From assembly GCA_963729165.1 (NCBI GenBank), contig CAVSMM010000016.1, positions 1-64,000 of the forward strand: a stretch of DNA of 64,000 bases. Reading direction: 5' to 3'. Source of the DNA: JACCZX01 sp963729165. Lineage in GTDB: Bacteria > Pseudomonadota > Gammaproteobacteria > Burkholderiales > Burkholderiaceae_F. The notes beneath the pieces are model-generated. The model did no database searches and was not told where the DNA came from. It saw only the letters and a list, made by a program, of their open reading frames with translations. Shown one piece after another: positions 1 to 9,638 of the stretch (its first letter is position 1; every line of letters starts with the position of its first letter). Made by a program: the position numbers and the translations under genes.

Positions 1-978
1 TTCGCATATCCACCTGACGAACTATTGCCAGGAAGGGCCGGATATCCGCGACTTCCTGAAGATGATGGGCGACACCATCAAGCGCTCGGTGCTATTCGGA
101 TTGCCGCTGCAGCAGCACTGGTCATATGCGGAAATGGGCGATGTCCCGCCTACCTACTACATGCAGGCGGATGCGCCGCTCTACTACTACTCGTTCACCG
201 ACGCGTACATCGCAATGCAGTACAAGTCACTGGACCCCACCGGAGCAGGCCCGGTTCGATCCGCTGATCTCCGGATTCAACCCCGCGGACATGTTCGGGG
301 TAGACCACATCCGGCGCGTACTGAAAACATTCCCTGGAGTGTTCTGCGGGATCGGTGAATTCTCGATCTACAAAGAGTTCGTTTCAAGCAAGATAGCCGG
401 AGAGAAAGCGACTCTCACGAATCCGGCGCTGGGCCGCATTCTGGATTTTGCCGGTGAGGTGGGGCTGGTCGCGCTAATTCACACCGATATCGACCGACCA
501 TTTCCCAAACAGGATCAAGCACCCGTTATGGCGTTGCAGACAAAAGGAAATGTTCAAGCGCCACCCGAAGACGAAGATCATTTGGGCCCACGTCGGATTA
601 GGTCGAGTGGTTCGCCCGGTAGAGAAGCAGGCGGAAATTATTGGACGCGCCCTCGAAGATCCGGAGCTCGATCACGTGTACTTCGACATTTCGTGGGACG
701 AAGTCGCGAAGTACGCCATCGAGTCGGATGAGAGCGCTAAACGGGTAGCCGACTTGATCAACCGCCATCCCCATCGTGTCCTGTTCGGCACGGATTGCGT
801 GGCGCAAAAAAGCCCGAGCGCCATGACAAAGGTATTCCACGGCTACGATCCTGTTTGGAAGCTGCTGACGCCGGAGGCCAGACGCCTGGTTCAATTCGAA
901 AATCATGAGCGCCTGTTTGACCAGGCTAAGAGAGATGTAAGAGCGTGGGAAAATCAGAATCAACGCAAGGCAGCATGA
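1..978 (+). CDS. Amidohydrolase-related metal-dependent hydrolase, 5'-partial, interrupted
   Basis: The C-terminal two thirds or more of a TIM-barrel amidohydrolase-related protein (ACMSD / Amidohydro_2 type); the start lies outside the window. The protein can be followed across three frames: frame 2 to about 235, frame 3 to about 545, then frame 1 to the stop at 976-978. Recognisable pieces are VALIHTDID, KIIWAHVGLGR and HRVLFGTDC, which correspond to the late barrel strands that carry the metal-binding His and Asp residues. Two single-base frameshifts are needed to join the pieces. Because similar frameshifts hit essential genes in this window they may be sequence errors, but a real pseudogene cannot be excluded. 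The substrate is unknown. Confidence 0.7.
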
Positions 979-1238
979 ACGCGTACCTACTACTGGCGGT
1001 CATCGCGTGAGCGCGTACAGACCGCCGTCGTGGTCTGTCCGCCGATGACACGCGCTTAATGAGGCGTTCCGCGAGTAAAGTTAGGTGAGGACGGCACCCC
1101 AAGCGACTGACTCCATCCAGCCGTCCGTGACGATGAACGGTCCGTCAATCTCTTAACAAGGCCATGTAAGCGGAAGGGCAAATTCGACGGAGTGGGTGTC
1201 CAAGATTCAACAGCCACAGCAGCCAAAAAGTTCCAACC

Positions 1239-2495
1239 GTGAGTGTTAATGAGCGTTGGGTAGTCGAGCCTACGTCGGTGACCGGCAACTTGCTCGCATC
1301 GACCCGCGCCGAGACACCGGTCGGTGCAACATCAAACCCGGCCGATGCGCTACGTTCTGTTTCCACGCGATGGATCAAGAGCCCGGCCTGGGATCTTGTT
1401 TGGATCCTGAATGCGCTGTGGTTGGCCCCCCTGCTCCTTCTGCTGGCGCGGGGTTATGACGATGTACGCGCCAGTCCAGTGGACTGGCTCTTCTTCGCGC
1501 TCGCGGTGCCTTTGTGGTTTGGCCACCGCGTCTCGTCGGCCTGGCTGGCCTATGCGACTCCTGCATACCGCCCGCTGCTTTCGAAGCAACCGCTGCGCTT
1601 CGTAGTGGCCCCGTTGGCCATCGCCATGGCTTGCTTCGCCGTGCTGTTGGCTCCGGAGAACGTGCTGCCAGTACCGCTAACCGAACGCGTGATTTGGCTC
1701 GCCGTCTTGAACTATCTGCTGTTGAGTTACCACTTTGCCGCGCAGCACTTCGGGCTACTCAGCCTCTATCGTGCGCGCGCGGGACGATCTTTGGACGCAA
1801 CCACGCGCCGGCTCGATCGGTGGTTCGCGCTAGTCGTTGGCGGCGGTTTCGTTGTAATGGCAGAGGCGTTGGCCGGGTCGATCGTTTTCCAGGACCGCTG
1901 GATCGACCCGCTCCTGGGAGCAGTTGGCGCGGATCTGTTCGCGCGCACGCTACGCGATGGCGGCATTGTCCTTGTCGTGGTCCTGACCGCCATGATGCTG
2001 TGCGTCGAAGTGCGGTCGCAGCGCGCATCACTGCCACGCGTCGCTTACGTCCTCGGCGTTTCGGCTATGGTGCTCTTTGCCCTCGTGGCGCGGGACCCCT
2101 TCCTATTCATAGTGTTGTGGAGCGTGCAGCATTGGAGTGCCGCGATGGGACTCGCCTCGCTCGCCGCTTCCGGCGGAATCCAGGAGCCTGCGACGCGCTG
2201 GCAGCGGCTGCTGGCACCTATCAATCGGCGCGGCTGGGCCGTGCTGCTCTTGCTTGCCGTCGTCTCCACGTTGCTGCTGCCGGTGCTGGAGGTAGAGGCC
2301 GTGACTGACGAATTCGTCTACGCGGACCGCATCTTCGGCGATGCGGCGTGGTGGCTGCGCTCGTCGCCGTTCGTGCCGGCGCTGCTAGCCCTGGGCTTCG
2401 CAACCGGCTTCATCCACTACCTGCTGGATCGCGCTGCCTTCCGGTTCTCCTCGCCCGATGTGAGGCGGGCCGCGCGCGGCCTGCTGCAGTCATGA
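1239..2495 (+). CDS. Multi-pass membrane protein with conserved-looking histidines, function unknown
   Basis: A 418-residue protein starting at GTG 1239. After a soluble N-terminus of about 45 residues there are some nine or ten hydrophobic segments. Histidines sit in or near membrane segments in the motifs FGHRV (about residue 96), YHFAAQHFGLLSLY (about 165-170), VQHWSAAMG (about 297) and FIHYLLDR (about 392). That pattern recalls membrane proteins that bind metal or haem through histidines, but I do not recognise a named family. It stands alone: a 260-bp gap separates it from the amidohydrolase upstream and it converges on the RND gene. No Shine-Dalgarno sequence is obvious, so the start is uncertain. 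Confidence 0.65.
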   Translation: MSVNERWVVEPTSVTGNLLASTRAETPVGATSNPADALRSVSTRWIKSPAWDLVWILNALWLAPLLLLLARGYDDVRASPVDWLFFALAVPLWFGHRVSSAWLAYATPAYRPLLSKQPLRFVVAPLAIAMACFAVLLAPENVLPVPLTERVIWLAVLNYLLLSYHFAAQHFGLLSLYRARAGRSLDATTRRLDRWFALVVGGGFVVMAEALAGSIVFQDRWIDPLLGAVGADLFARTLRDGGIVLVVVLTAMMLCVEVRSQRASLPRVAYVLGVSAMVLFALVARDPFLFIVLWSVQHWSAAMGLASLAASGGIQEPATRWQRLLAPINRRGWAVLLLLAVVSTLLLPVLEVEAVTDEFVYADRIFGDAAWWLRSSPFVPALLALGFATGFIHYLLDRAAFRFSSPDVRRAARGLLQS

Positions 2496-2640
2496 CTCTG
2501 TCACCGATGGCGCCTCGGTGCGATATGAGCGCCATCATGCAGTCGCGGCCTTGGTTGATCCTGATTCCGGGACGCGTCAGTTACTTAACTAATGTCGGAA
2601 GTGTCGTTCGACCCGCAATCGCAATGTCGTTGCCGTCTAC

Positions 2641-5130
2641 TCATGCCCGGGCGCGCGCGAGGTGATCGTCTTCGTTAGTGCGCCGCGATGGACCGTGCTT
2701 GCTGCGTCGGCGCACCTGCGCGCGACTGCCCGAAGGCAGCAAGAAGTGCGATAGCGCCGGAATCAGCACGATGGCGCCGATCATGTTCCAGATGAACATG
2801 AATGCGAGCAGGATGCCCATGTCGGCCTGGAACTTGATCGGCGACAGCGCCCATGTAATGACGCCGGCCGCTAGTGTGACGCCCACCAACACGACGACCT
2901 TGCCGGTGAACTGCAGCGTGCGACGGTAGGCCTCGGCCAGCGGTACGCCGAGCCGCTGCTGCGCAAGCTGCACCGACAGCAGATAAAGCGCGTAGTCGAT
3001 ACCGATTCCCACGCCGAGCGCGATCACCGGAAGGGTGGCTACCTTGACGCCGATGCCCAACGCCACCATCAGCGCCTCGCACAGAATCGAAGTGATAACC
3101 AGCGGAACGACCGCGACGACCACGGCGCGCCAGCTGCGGAAGGTAATGAAGCACAGCACGATGACCGCGGCGTAGACCAGGATCAGCATCTGGATCCACG
3201 CTTTCCTGACGACGATGTTGGTTGCCGCCTCGATGCCTGCGCTGCCTGCGGCAAGCAGGAACTTGCGCTCCGGCGTGCTGTGGTTGGCAGCGAATTCCTC
3301 GCTCGCTTTGACGACGCGGTCGAGCGTCTCGGCGCGGTGATCGGCGAGATATGCGATCACCGGCATCACCGAGCACTCGGTGTTAAACAGATCAGGGTTG
3401 TTGACGCTCGCCTGCTGCGCGCCGTAGTTCAGCACGTCCTGATTGCGCGCGATCGTCAGCCACTTTGGACTGCCTTCGTAAGTACCGGCGGTAATTTGAC
3501 GCACGGCGTTGGTCAGCGCCACCGTGGTCTGCACACCCGGCACCTGCTGCAGCGACCAGGTCAGTCGGTCCGCCTCGATCAGCGTCGCGTACTTCAGGCA
3601 GCCTTCTTTTTCGGTCTTGACGATGACTGCGAACTGGTCGCTCGACAGAGAGTAGTTGCCGGTGATGTAGGCGTTGTCTCGGTTGTAGCGTGAGTCCGGT
3701 CGCAACTCGGGTGCGCCTGGATCGAGATCGCCGATCTTCAGATTCAGGCTGACGACGAAACCGATCAGCGCGAGCGCGGTCGCGGTCGCAATCGCGCCGA
3801 CCGCCCAGCGGCGCTCGACAAAGCGCTCGAGCCACAGCCAAATTTTGTTGAAGCCTTTGCCGCGCATCGCATCGCTGTCCGCTCGCAAGCTGCGCTGCGC
3901 CGCGGCCGCGCTGACGCCGACATACGACAGCAATACCGGCAACAGGATCAGGTTGGTCAGAATCAGCACGGCCACACCGATGCTTGCGGTGAGCGCGAGA
4001 TCCTTGATTACCGGGATGTCGATCACCATCAGCACCGCGAAGCCCACCGCGTCCGCGAGCAGCGCTGTCAGCCCGGCGAGGAACAGCCGGCGGAACGTGA
4101 GACGCGCGGCAATCAGTCGATGCGCGCCACGGCCGATGTCCTGCATGATGCCGTTCATCTTCTGCGCGCCGTGCGAAACGCCGATCGCGAAGACCAGAAA
4201 CGGCACCAGGATCGAGTACGGATCGAGCTCGAATCCAAGCGCGGCGATCAACCCGAGCTGCCATAGCACCGCGACCAGCGAGCAGCTGATCACGAGCGCC
4301 GTGCTGCGCAAACAACGCGTGTAGAAGAAGATGATGATCGCTGCGATCAGCGCGGCAACACCAAAGTAAAGCGCGACTTGAAACAGGCCGTCGATCAAAT
4401 CACCGACCAGCTTGGCAAAACCGATCGCGTGAATGCGAATCGCCGGCTGCTCGCCAGCCTGGCTCGCACTTTCGTATTTGGCGCGGATGGCCTCGATGTT
4501 GTCGGACAGTGCGCGGTAGTCGATGCGCTGGTCGCTCGCCTGGTCGAGCAGCGGCACCACGATCATGCTCGACTTGAAGTTATTGCCGACCAGATTTCCG
4601 ACCAGGCCCGAGCGGGCGATATTCGCGCGTAACTGCTCGGTCGATTTCGGCGAGCCGTCGTAGTTGTCCGGCATCACGGGGCCGCCGCGAAAACCCTCCT
4701 CGGTCACCTCGGTCCAGCGCACTCCCGGCGCCCACAACGACTTCATCCACGCGCGATCAACACCCGGCGTCAGGAACAGTTCGTCGTTGATCTGCTTCAG
4801 CGTGTTCAGGTACTTCGGATCGTAGATATCGCCTTGCTTGTTTTCGACAACGATGCGCAGTGAATTGCCGAGCGCGCGCAAGTCAGTACGGTGCTCCAGA
4901 TAGTTTTGAATGTACGGATGACTCTGCGGGATCATCTTCTCGAAGCTCGCGCCAAGCGAGAGCTTGATCACCGCAACAGCGCCAAGCAGCAGCGTCAGCA
5001 GTGCGCATACAACGATCACCGCGCGCCGGTTATTGAAGACCAGCCGCTCCAGGCGGGAGCCGGCATTCGGATCGAAGTGCTCGAGCGTGTCTGCTACGGG
5101 CAGATCGCCAGGAATAGGTGCACCGTGCAT
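2641..5130 (-). CDS. RND superfamily (MMPL-like) transporter
   Basis: An 829-residue inner-membrane protein of the RND/hydrophobe exporter type (COG1033-like). There is an N-terminal TM segment (AVIVVCALLTLLLG), then a large periplasmic loop, a first TM bundle (PFLVFAIGVSHGAQKM), a second periplasmic loop and a second TM bundle holding ALGVGIGIDYALYLLS, a typical RND TM4-like motif with an acidic residue in the membrane. The duplicated layout and length fit the family. It is the last gene of a minus-strand operon with the YCF48-like, DUF1329 and DUF1302 genes, only 7 bp from the YCF48-like gene. In proteobacteria these four families recur together, often near steroid or other hydrophobic compound metabolism. 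The cargo cannot be told from sequence. Confidence 0.9.
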   Translation of the reverse strand: MHGAPIPGDLPVADTLEHFDPNAGSRLERLVFNNRRAVIVVCALLTLLLGAVAVIKLSLGASFEKMIPQSHPYIQNYLEHRTDLRALGNSLRIVVENKQGDIYDPKYLNTLKQINDELFLTPGVDRAWMKSLWAPGVRWTEVTEEGFRGGPVMPDNYDGSPKSTEQLRANIARSGLVGNLVGNNFKSSMIVVPLLDQASDQRIDYRALSDNIEAIRAKYESASQAGEQPAIRIHAIGFAKLVGDLIDGLFQVALYFGVAALIAAIIIFFYTRCLRSTALVISCSLVAVLWQLGLIAALGFELDPYSILVPFLVFAIGVSHGAQKMNGIMQDIGRGAHRLIAARLTFRRLFLAGLTALLADAVGFAVLMVIDIPVIKDLALTASIGVAVLILTNLILLPVLLSYVGVSAAAAQRSLRADSDAMRGKGFNKIWLWLERFVERRWAVGAIATATALALIGFVVSLNLKIGDLDPGAPELRPDSRYNRDNAYITGNYSLSSDQFAVIVKTEKEGCLKYATLIEADRLTWSLQQVPGVQTTVALTNAVRQITAGTYEGSPKWLTIARNQDVLNYGAQQASVNNPDLFNTECSVMPVIAYLADHRAETLDRVVKASEEFAANHSTPERKFLLAAGSAGIEAATNIVVRKAWIQMLILVYAAVIVLCFITFRSWRAVVVAVVPLVITSILCEALMVALGIGVKVATLPVIALGVGIGIDYALYLLSVQLAQQRLGVPLAEAYRRTLQFTGKVVVLVGVTLAAGVITWALSPIKFQADMGILLAFMFIWNMIGAIVLIPALSHFLLPSGSRAQVRRRSKHGPSRRTNEDDHLARARA

Positions 5131-5137
5131 TTTCGGA

Positions 5138-6193
5138 CTATCTCAATGACTGTGAATGGACGCCGCGCGGGCCGGCGACGACGATCGAATCTTTAGCGGC
5201 GCTGATCACCGCTGCGGCCGGTATCGGTCGCTCGATCTGGACTGCTTTGAAGGTCGCGCCATCGTCGCGGCTTGCGAGAACGTGGCCTGCTTGGCTCGTG
5301 ATGATGATGCGGCCGTCGTTGTCGACGGTGCCGGAAGTCAGTCCGACCTGTAAGCCGGTTTCGATGCGCTGCCAGCTGCGTCCGCTGTCGGTGCTGCGCA
5401 AGACGGTGCCACGCAGGCCAAACACGAGCACTGCACGTGCATTGCCGATCACTCCAAACAGCGTTCCTTTGTATGGCAGCTCAACGGCGCGGAAGCGTCC
5501 AGCAGTTCGATCGAGCTTCAGCACCAGGCCTTGTTCGCCGACGATGTAGACATCGCCTGCCACGCCGCGAACTGAATACAGATGCAGCGCTTTCGGGTTA
5601 TCGACCGCGTGCAGCCATGGTTCCCAGTTGGCGCCGCCGTCGGTAGTACGCAGGATCAGGCCGAATGCACCGACGACGAAGCCAGTCGTTTCGTTCTCGA
5701 ACCAAACATCAAGGAATGGATTCTCGGCACCTTGCGCTGCGAAGCGCTCGGCTTCCTGCAACAATGCAGCGCGCTGTGAGTCGGCGGTCGCTTCACGTGA
5801 GTAGTAATCCACCATCACGCTGCCTGCGCGATGGCCGTCGAGCTGACGTGTCCAGCTGTCGCCGGCGTTGGTCGAGTGCAGCACGACTCCATCGTGTCCA
5901 ACGGCCCAGCCCGTACTAGCGCTCGGGAACGACACCGCGACCAGATCCGAACTCACCGGTACTTCCGCCTGCTGCCAGCTTTTGCCGGCGTCATCGGACA
6001 GCAGCACATGTCCACGCTGTCCGACTGCGACGATGCGAGTGCCGGCGGTTGCGAGCCCGTTGACCAGCGCGCGCACCGCAAGCGGACTCTTGACGGCGGG
6101 CGTGTCGAGCACGTCACGCAATCGGGTGTCCGCGACCGCCACCGTAATGAGTGCGCCGGTAGCGGCCAGTGTTATCAGTGCGCGCCTAAGCAT
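5138..6193 (-). CDS. YCF48/BNR-repeat exported protein
   Basis: About 351 residues from ATG 6193. This start gives a clean signal peptide (MLRRALITLAATGALITVAVA) and avoids overlap with the DUF1329 gene; an in-frame ATG at 6268 is possible but would add 25 unlikely residues. Asp-box-type repeats are spaced along the protein: LSDDAGKSW, HSTNAGDSW, RTTDGGANW, RSTDSGRSW and SRDDGATF, each on a predicted beta-propeller blade. It belongs to the family annotated as photosystem II stability factor (YCF48)-like in non-photosynthetic bacteria, where it accompanies RND transporters. It is probably a periplasmic adaptor or stabiliser of the RND complex, but that role is inferred. Confidence 0.85.
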   Translation of the reverse strand: MLRRALITLAATGALITVAVADTRLRDVLDTPAVKSPLAVRALVNGLATAGTRIVAVGQRGHVLLSDDAGKSWQQAEVPVSSDLVAVSFPSASTGWAVGHDGVVLHSTNAGDSWTRQLDGHRAGSVMVDYYSREATADSQRAALLQEAERFAAQGAENPFLDVWFENETTGFVVGAFGLILRTTDGGANWEPWLHAVDNPKALHLYSVRGVAGDVYIVGEQGLVLKLDRTAGRFRAVELPYKGTLFGVIGNARAVLVFGLRGTVLRSTDSGRSWQRIETGLQVGLTSGTVDNDGRIIITSQAGHVLASRDDGATFKAVQIERPIPAAAVISAAKDSIVVAGPRGVHSQSLR

Positions 6194-6228
6194 CGAGGCT
6201 GGATCCGTTCGGGTGGACGATGAAGTTG

Positions 6229-7585
6229 TTATCGGATGCCTGCACCGGCCAGTGAGTCGGCGGTCCATTCGCGATCGGCCAGAGGCTTGGTGAACGTTAC
6301 GCCACCGGTCTCCGCGATAAATCCCGTCAACGAGTAGAGGCGCGAGACGAAGTCGTAATGGCCAAACATGTCCGAATAGGGCGCTGGCTGGTCATAGCTC
6401 GGCGCCATGTACGCGAAGCCGGCGCGATACAGCTGGCCGCGTGCGTCGTACTGATCGGACGCGAGCGCTGCCCAGGAGTCCTCGTCGAGGTAGAACACGC
6501 GCTTGCTGTACACATGCCGCTTGCCTTCGCGCAGCGTGGCTTCGACGACCCAGACGCGATGCAACTCCCAACGCACCAGGTCGGGGTTCAGATGATTGGG
6601 CTTCAGCAGATCGTCCTGCTTGGCCTGGTAGACAGCTCCATACGCGTTGTATGGAACGTAGATTTCCTTCTTGCCAATCAGCTTGAAGTCAAACCGATCC
6701 ATCGAACCGATGAAGATGAAGGTGTCGTCGAACGTCGTGGCGCCGGCGGTTCCAGGCTGCGGCGTATCGTGCGCGAGATCGGGAGCCACCTTTACGCGGC
6801 GCTGTCCCGGCAGATACGTCCATGCGCGGCGGTCTTTGGTGCCGATGTCAAGCGGATCGACAATCAGCAGAGCTTCTCCGGCGCGACGTGCTGGATTGGT
6901 GTAGGTGATCTTGATGCGCCAAAAAGTTTCGGCCGAGGTCTTCGATGTGTCCCAGAACGGATAGTCCTGCACGCTGACGCCCTCGGTCGACAGCGTCGGC
7001 CGGCCAGTGGAATCCACGCTGAAGTTGCGGTACTTGGCTTCGTAGCTCTGGCCGTTGTAGCGCACCAGGTGATTCCACATCGCCTCGTAGCCGGTCTTCG
7101 GCATCGGGAATGGAAAGCCGGCGTGCGCTCCTTCGAGCGAGCGCCCTTCATTAGTCGTCTTTGCGCGTACAGCATTCTTGACTGTGTTGTCGCCGACGAA
7201 TTTAGGAAACGCTACGGTCCGGTGCGTCGGATAGACATCGACGCGGAAGCTCGGAAACTTCTGCAGCAGCGCCTTGGTGCCATCAGTCAGCTTGTCGGCA
7301 TGCTGACTCATGTTCTTGCCGTCGATAACCAGCCGAGGCTTCTCGCCGGCGAACGGATCGGGCCGCACGCCGGAGCCCGCCTTGAAAGCGGCAGGTGCTG
7401 TTGTGTTTCCGCCTTTGTATTCGGGAATCGTGCCGTCCTTGTTGCCGGCTTTTTCGGCGCCGATCTGCGTGAGGTTCGTGCCCAGCGCTTTGGCTTCGTC
7501 AGGCCGTGATCGCGGAGTGCGCATTGGCGGCGAATGTCGCGGCCAGCGCGGTGATCAGAAGTTTGCGGGAGAGTTTCATTGTCAT
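6229..7585 (-). CDS. DUF1329 exported protein, interrupted near its signal peptide
   Basis: The main open frame (below about 7510) gives a mature DUF1329 protein: DEAKALGTNLTQIGAEKAGN, then RAWTYLPGQRRVKVAPDLAHD and a WVVEATLREGKRHVYSKR segment, which fold like the outer-membrane lipoprotein carriers of the LolB type. The signal peptide (MKLSRKLLITALAATFAANA) lies in another frame, starting at ATG 7579 (or 7585), and one extra base around 7503 separates the two. Without that shift the protein would be about 450 residues, the usual length. DUF1329 is nearly always paired with DUF1302, as here, and probably shuttles a hydrophobic ligand through the periplasm. The frameshift may be a sequencing error. 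Confidence 0.85.
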
Positions 7586-7588
7586 GTC

Positions 7589-9306
7589 CTAGAAAGTGGC
7601 CTTGAGTGTCAGGCTGATGAAGCCGCGGTCTTCCAGCAGCGTCGTGAAGCCGTTCATGCGCGGTCCACGCGGTGCCGTTGTCTTTATATTTGCCGTAGTA
7701 ATCGATGTACTTCAGATCGACGCGATACTTTTGAAAGATGTCGGCCGCTACGCCAATAGCTGTAGTTGCCGTTAGTCCTGGTTGCCGCCGAAGATGGTCG
7801 GCGCGTTACCGCTCAGGCCACGCGAGTAGGTGACCGGAGCCGACAGATCAACGCCGGGGAACACCTGGAACCACGTCGGCGTGAACGCCAGGCCGATGCC
7901 CGACGTAGTCTCTTGTCGTGCAGCCATTCCGATTTGTCACGAGGGACCAGCGACGCTTTGCAAGGTGCAAAGCCCTCCGCCGAAGAACAAATTCGCGCCG
8001 CTGTTGACGCTGGTCCAATGGGCCCATACCAACTCAGCAGCGTAAGTCGCGGTGTCGAACACCGGCGTGCGCGGGATCAGAGCCGAGGCCGTTGACGAGC
8101 CCGTGCAACGTGTTGCCGCGCGGCCCTTTGGTTTCGCCTTCGTTCGGCAGCCCGGGCGAGACACCGAGTAGCTGGCTGTTCAGCGGCGTGTTGTGGCGGT
8201 AAGAAAACTCGGCTCCGACGCTGACGCCGTAGACATTCTTCGCGAAGCTGATGCCCCACAGATCGATGTCGTCGGCGTAGATCAGGTTGTAGCGGCTGTT
8301 ATTGGGCGCGACCTGCGTCAGAAAAGTCTGCGGCAGCTTGTCGGCGAAGTTGCGGTAGTAAAGACCCAGCGTGCCGTCAAGCCATTTGGGGCTCCAGCGC
8401 GCCGCAAGACCGAATTCGCCGCTTTGATCAGGCTCGACCGGGTTTCCGCGTTGCGCGAAACCGAGCCCAGGGCTGAGGCAGGAACTGGCGGTTCGGGCCG
8501 TTGAACGCGAAGTCGACGGGACCGAGATACGTGCCACCCTCGGGATAGCGGAACGATTCCCATTCGAGCAAGTACTGCGCTGCGATCGACAGATCATCGG
8601 TGACCTGCGCCTGCCCTGAGAGCTGGTTCAGCGGTCTGAACAACTCCTTGGCTTCGACGCCCGGTGTAGCGAATCCCTTTTGCAGATCGAGCGGGTTCTG
8701 CGCGTAGGCGATGCCGTTCAAGTTACCGTTGAGGAACAGCGATTCGCCCCAGTACAGCGAATGGCGGCCGGCCTTGACGGCGGCCGGCACGGTGCCGACA
8801 TCGAATCCACTGAAAACGAAAGCATCCAGGATCTCGCCCGATGGGCCCCGGTAGAAGCGCTTCGTGTAGTCACTGTACTGATTGTTTACGTAGCTCGGGA
8901 TATTGCGCAACGGCAGGTTTGGATTGCTGTGGCTCGTGCTGTCATAGGCGGCGTCGTACCAACCGGCCGCGCTCAGCCGCAAGCCGTGCCGCTTGCGGAA
9001 CACAACGTCGAGCTCCGACAACACGTCGAAGCGAGCTGCGACAAGGTCGCCCTTATCGAAGCTGTAGGTCCCTTCGTCGGATATCGCTGAATTGCCGATC
9101 TTGTCGTCCCGGCTTTCGACGCGCACCCCGAGGTTGAAGCGCACGGTGTTATCCCAGCGGATTGTTAGATCCGGGTTGCCGGTATCGATTTCAAAAGCTA
9201 GTGCGCCTCCGGCAGCGAATGTCGCTGCCAGCGCAGCAGCTACCGATGTGGCGATACGACGTTTCGTCAGCGCCGGCACTTGCGCGCCGCGATGGTATGT
9301 ACTCAC
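7589..9306 (-). CDS. DUF1302 outer-membrane protein, interrupted by several frameshifts
   Basis: The start is GTG 9306 with AGGGAG just upstream; a signal peptide (SVAAALAATFAAGGALA) is followed by the family hallmark FEIDTGNPDLTIRWDNTVRF. The protein continues in changing frames: to about 8470 (WGESLFLNGNLNG, QVTDDLSIAAQYLLEW), then LDGTLGLYYRNFADKLPQ to about 8085, then IPRTPVFDTATYAAELVWAH to about 7940, and finally FTPTWFQVFPGVDLS and LLEDRGFISLTLKATF ending at 7589. At least five indels are needed. Total span (1718 bp) matches a normal DUF1302 protein of about 570 residues, so the gene is complete in outline. It is a predicted beta-barrel, first gene of the operon, probably the outer-membrane component for a hydrophobic compound. 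Confidence 0.85.
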
Positions 9307-9638
9307 GAGATCTCCCTTGCTTGTTGTCGCTCGACACATTGCATGCCAAACGGAGCGGGCCGCGTTCAAGCAGGCCCTGACTCGGCGTGATTCTCTGGTT
9401 TGTGGCACCGCTCTACCCCCCCTTTGTCTGGGGGGAGGGATGCGGGCGACGCGGCCGACGTGGATGGCGATTAGGCTTGCTGTTCTAGCCGGAGTGCCAT
9501 GTCCACCCGAGGTTCAATGTGCACTCCGATTTGCTCGTGCCCCGGCGTCATCGCGTTCCAGATTGAGTGCAAGCGTGTGGATATCGTCGTCTAGAAATGT
9601 GAAGACGCCACCGTGGTAGCCCGCGCACGATAAGCGCC
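9307..9638. other. Divergent intergenic region with a C7/G6 hairpin
   Basis: This 332-bp gap separates the minus-strand DUF1302 operon from the plus-strand transhydrogenase gene and must hold both promoters. The clearest feature is a hairpin: seven C at 9416-9422 and six G at 9430-9435 with a TTTGTCT loop. No confident -35/-10 pair was found. The hairpin lies about 110 bp upstream of the DUF1302 start and could be regulatory; this is a guess. Confidence 0.35.

Noticed and set aside
6358..7509. A 383-residue plus-strand frame opposite DUF1329
   Set aside because: Shadow frame; the DUF1329 protein on the minus strand explains the sequence.
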